Positions 58,965-60,540 of a stretch of 60,540 nt of DNA are shown piece by piece. The stretch's first letter is position 1. Each line of letters starts with the position of its first letter. The notes beneath the pieces were generated by a model that saw nothing but the letters and a program-made list of their open reading frames with translations, was not told the DNA's origin and did no database searches. Origin of the DNA: an uncultured Collinsella sp. (GTDB lineage: Bacteria; Actinomycetota; Coriobacteriia; Coriobacteriales; Coriobacteriaceae); contig UQPP01000008.1 in NCBI GenBank assembly GCA_900543025.1, positions 1 through 60,540 of the forward strand, given 5' to 3'. The translations under genes and the position numbers were made by a program.

Positions 58965-60359
58965 ATGTGCAATGTTTCGCTCAACGGTACTCAACCGTCC
59001 GATGCGTCCCTGTGCGTCCTGCGCGCGCTTGAGGCGGCTGGTCTTGAGGCTTGGTACGTGGGCGGTTGGGTGCGCGACGCCCTGATGGGGTGCCCCAGCC
59101 ACGATGTTGATATGTGCTGTAGCGGCCTGTGGCAGGAGTCCAAAGCGGCGCTCGAGGTCGCCGGCATCGCGGTTGTGGAGTCGGGCATTAAATTTGGCGG
59201 AATCACGGCTATTTCCGATGGCGAGCGTATCGAGGTCACCACGTACCGTCTGGATGGCTTTTACACCGATGGTCGCCATCCCCAGAGTGTGGAGCGTGCC
59301 GCCTCGCTCGAGGACGATCTGGCGCGCCGCGACTTTACCGTCAACGCTATGGCCTGGCATCCTGAGCGCGGGCTTGTCGACCGCTACGACGGCCAGGGTG
59401 ACTTGGAGCGCAAGCTGATTCGCGCTGTCGGCGATCCCAAGCGTCGCTTTAACGAGGACGCCCTGCGCATGTTGCGTGCGGTGCGCTTTGCCTGCCGCCT
59501 GGACTTTATGATTGAGCCCGAGACTAAGCGCGCGCTTGCCGAGTGCGCGCCGCTGCTCGATGCCGTGGCGCGTGAGCGTGTGGGTATTGAGCTCGAGGGC
59601 ATTCTTTCGACCGGTCATGGGGGAGACGCGATGCTCCGCTATCCCGAGCTCATCTGTGCCGCTGTGCCCGAGCTGGCCCCGGCCCGTGGCTTTGACCAGC
59701 GTAGCGTCTACCATGCCTTTAACGTCTACGAGCATATCGCCCGTGTGCTGACGGTGGCAGGGGAGCTGGCGCTGTGCGACGGCGTTGCGCCCTCGTCGAG
59801 CCTGATGTGGGCGGCGTTTTTGCACGATGTGTCCAAGCCCGAGTGCTTTACGGTCGATCACGCCGGCAGCGGACACTTCTACGGTCATCCCGAGCTCGGC
59901 GCCAAGAAGGCGCGCGTCATTATGGATCGCCTGGCGCTCTCGCACGACTTGGTGCGCGACGTGTGCCTGCTCATCAAATACCATGACAAGCCGCTGCGCC
60001 CAGAGCGCTCCTGCCTGCTCAATATGATGCGCGCGCTTTCGGGCGAGGGCGTCGATACGTCGCGTCTGATTGACGAGCTCATGGATCTTAAGCGTGCCGA
60101 TACGCTCGGCAAGGCCCCGTCGTGCTTCTATTACGTCGAGACGATTGAGGAGATGCGCGCGATGGCGCACGAGCTACTGGAGGCGGGGGAGCCCCATACG
60201 CTCAAGATGCTCGCCATCAACGGCGGCGACCTGATCCGCGCCGGTCTGAAGCCGGGGCCCGAGCTAGGCCAACTACTCAAGTCCGCCCTCGACGCCGTGA
60301 TCGAAGACAACATTCCCAACGAGCGCGAAGCTCTTTTGGTCCATCTCAACTTGAATTAG
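58965..60359 (+). CDS. cca: CCA tRNA nucleotidyltransferase with HD domain
   Basis: 464 aa. The N-terminal polymerase head has WYVGGWVRDALMG and HDVDMCC (the Asp pair that binds metal), RRDFTVNAMAW and RFNEDALRMLRAVRFACRL. The C-terminal HD domain has FLHDVSKPE and a conserved H/D set. It adds or repairs the CCA end of tRNA; the HD part gives phosphatase or diesterase activity in relatives. ATG 58965 follows AGGAGG; the in-frame GTG at 58947 is less likely. Confidence 0.93.
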   Translation: MCNVSLNGTQPSDASLCVLRALEAAGLEAWYVGGWVRDALMGCPSHDVDMCCSGLWQESKAALEVAGIAVVESGIKFGGITAISDGERIEVTTYRLDGFYTDGRHPQSVERAASLEDDLARRDFTVNAMAWHPERGLVDRYDGQGDLERKLIRAVGDPKRRFNEDALRMLRAVRFACRLDFMIEPETKRALAECAPLLDAVARERVGIELEGILSTGHGGDAMLRYPELICAAVPELAPARGFDQRSVYHAFNVYEHIARVLTVAGELALCDGVAPSSSLMWAAFLHDVSKPECFTVDHAGSGHFYGHPELGAKKARVIMDRLALSHDLVRDVCLLIKYHDKPLRPERSCLLNMMRALSGEGVDTSRLIDELMDLKRADTLGKAPSCFYYVETIEEMRAMAHELLEAGEPHTLKMLAINGGDLIRAGLKPGPELGQLLKSALDAVIEDNIPNEREALLVHLNLN

Positions 60360-60423
60360 CTACCCAGTTTACCTGCGTGTTCCATAACCTGCCGACAATT
60401 TTTCGGCAATTTGGAATTTCTTC

Positions 60424-60452
60424 TTGCGCTGACGTTTTTTGTCCCGTAATAT
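60424..60452 (+). promoter_or_regulatory. promoter of tRNA-Glu
   Basis: TTGCGC at 60424-60429, a 17-base spacer and TAATAT at 60447-60452. The tRNA begins 35 bases after the -10. Spacing and position fit a stable-RNA promoter. Confidence 0.7.
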
Positions 60453-60486
60453 ATTTCCTCGCAGCACGGCAGTGCAGATGTCATGT

Positions 60487-60540
60487 GGCCCGTTCGTCTA
60501 GCGGTTTAGGACGCCGCCCTCTCAAGGCGGAGATCACCAG
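60487..60540 (+). tRNA. tRNA-Glu(CTC), 3' end outside window
   Basis: Acceptor strand GGCCCGT, then a D arm GTCTAGCGGTTTAGGAC and an anticodon stem CCGCC/GGCGG around the loop CTCTCAA, giving anticodon CTC. The T arm and 3' end lie beyond the window edge. The sequence matches the usual tRNA-Glu pattern and reads GAG codons. Confidence 0.92.

Noticed and set aside
1..60540. CRISPR arrays, insertion sequences, prophage or integrase genes
   Set aside because: I found no direct repeat arrays with regular spacers, no transposase or integrase motifs and no phage structural genes on either strand.

Overview
The window is a dense, high-GC stretch of bacterial chromosome. I read it as Collinsella or a close relative (Actinomycetota, Coriobacteriia). 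That is an inference from codon bias and from the gene order around recG-rsmD-coaD, DUF177-rpmF-plsX-acpP-rnc-smc-ftsY-ffh and efp-nusB-tlyA-nadK-recN. The coding is almost entirely core housekeeping. I see no transposase, phage gene, CRISPR array or rRNA.

Layout. 1-200: two tandem tRNA-Asn genes (the first cut by the window edge) and a terminator. 357-15250: a run of co-directional genes: Asp23 protein, DAK2 fatty acid kinase, recG, rsmD, coaD, a SepIVA-like coiled-coil protein, DUF177, rpmF, plsX, acpP, rnc, smc, ftsY, ffh. 15367-16131 (minus): a DUF134-NifX fusion with a Cys/His-rich tail, with two TGACATATGTCA-like palindromes upstream. 16296-22535: thyA, folA, a SpoU methyltransferase, a MATE exporter, a broken cobalamin adenosyltransferase remnant and ftsH. 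22612-33936: DUF523, a GldA-like dehydrogenase (minus), ileS behind a T-box leader, lspA, rluD, a GT2 glycosyltransferase, an A24 prepilin peptidase, dgt and rarA. 34032-37194: DUF948 protein, an RsbW-like protein, a SigB-type sigma factor and an AI-2E family permease, tightly coupled. 37201-44225: a small membrane protein (minus), alaS, ruvX, mltG, yqeG, aroK and an AroB-like pseudoenzyme. 44358-50742: M24 peptidase, efp, a second Asp23 protein, nusB, xseB, tlyA, nadK, recN. 50964-58769: a self-contained sugar phosphotransferase block: an RpiR-family regulator (minus), a fused EIIBCA permease, HPr, enzyme I and two PfkB-type kinases. 58965-60359: cca. The window ends inside a tRNA-Glu gene.

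How the genes work together. The left block links phospholipid synthesis (FakA, PlsX, ACP) with ribosome and RNA maturation (RsmD, L32, RNase III), protein targeting (FtsY, Ffh) and chromosome segregation (SMC). The PTS block holds every protein needed to move phosphate from PEP to an incoming fructose-type sugar and to phosphorylate the product again.

The least ordinary material is: (i) an AroB homologue whose NAD, lysine and zinc-ligand motifs are missing, coupled to shikimate kinase; (ii) an RsbW-like protein lacking the ATP-site Asn beside a SigB-type sigma factor; (iii) the DUF134-NifX fusion and its paired palindromes; (iv) three large intergenic foldback elements (67, 162 and 152 bp), the last with 42-base arms differing at one position; (v) a cobalamin adenosyltransferase fossil; and (vi) a perfect 20-bp palindrome before acpP. 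I do not see a clearly new multi-gene system. The best candidates are the foldback families and the two pseudoenzyme-like proteins.
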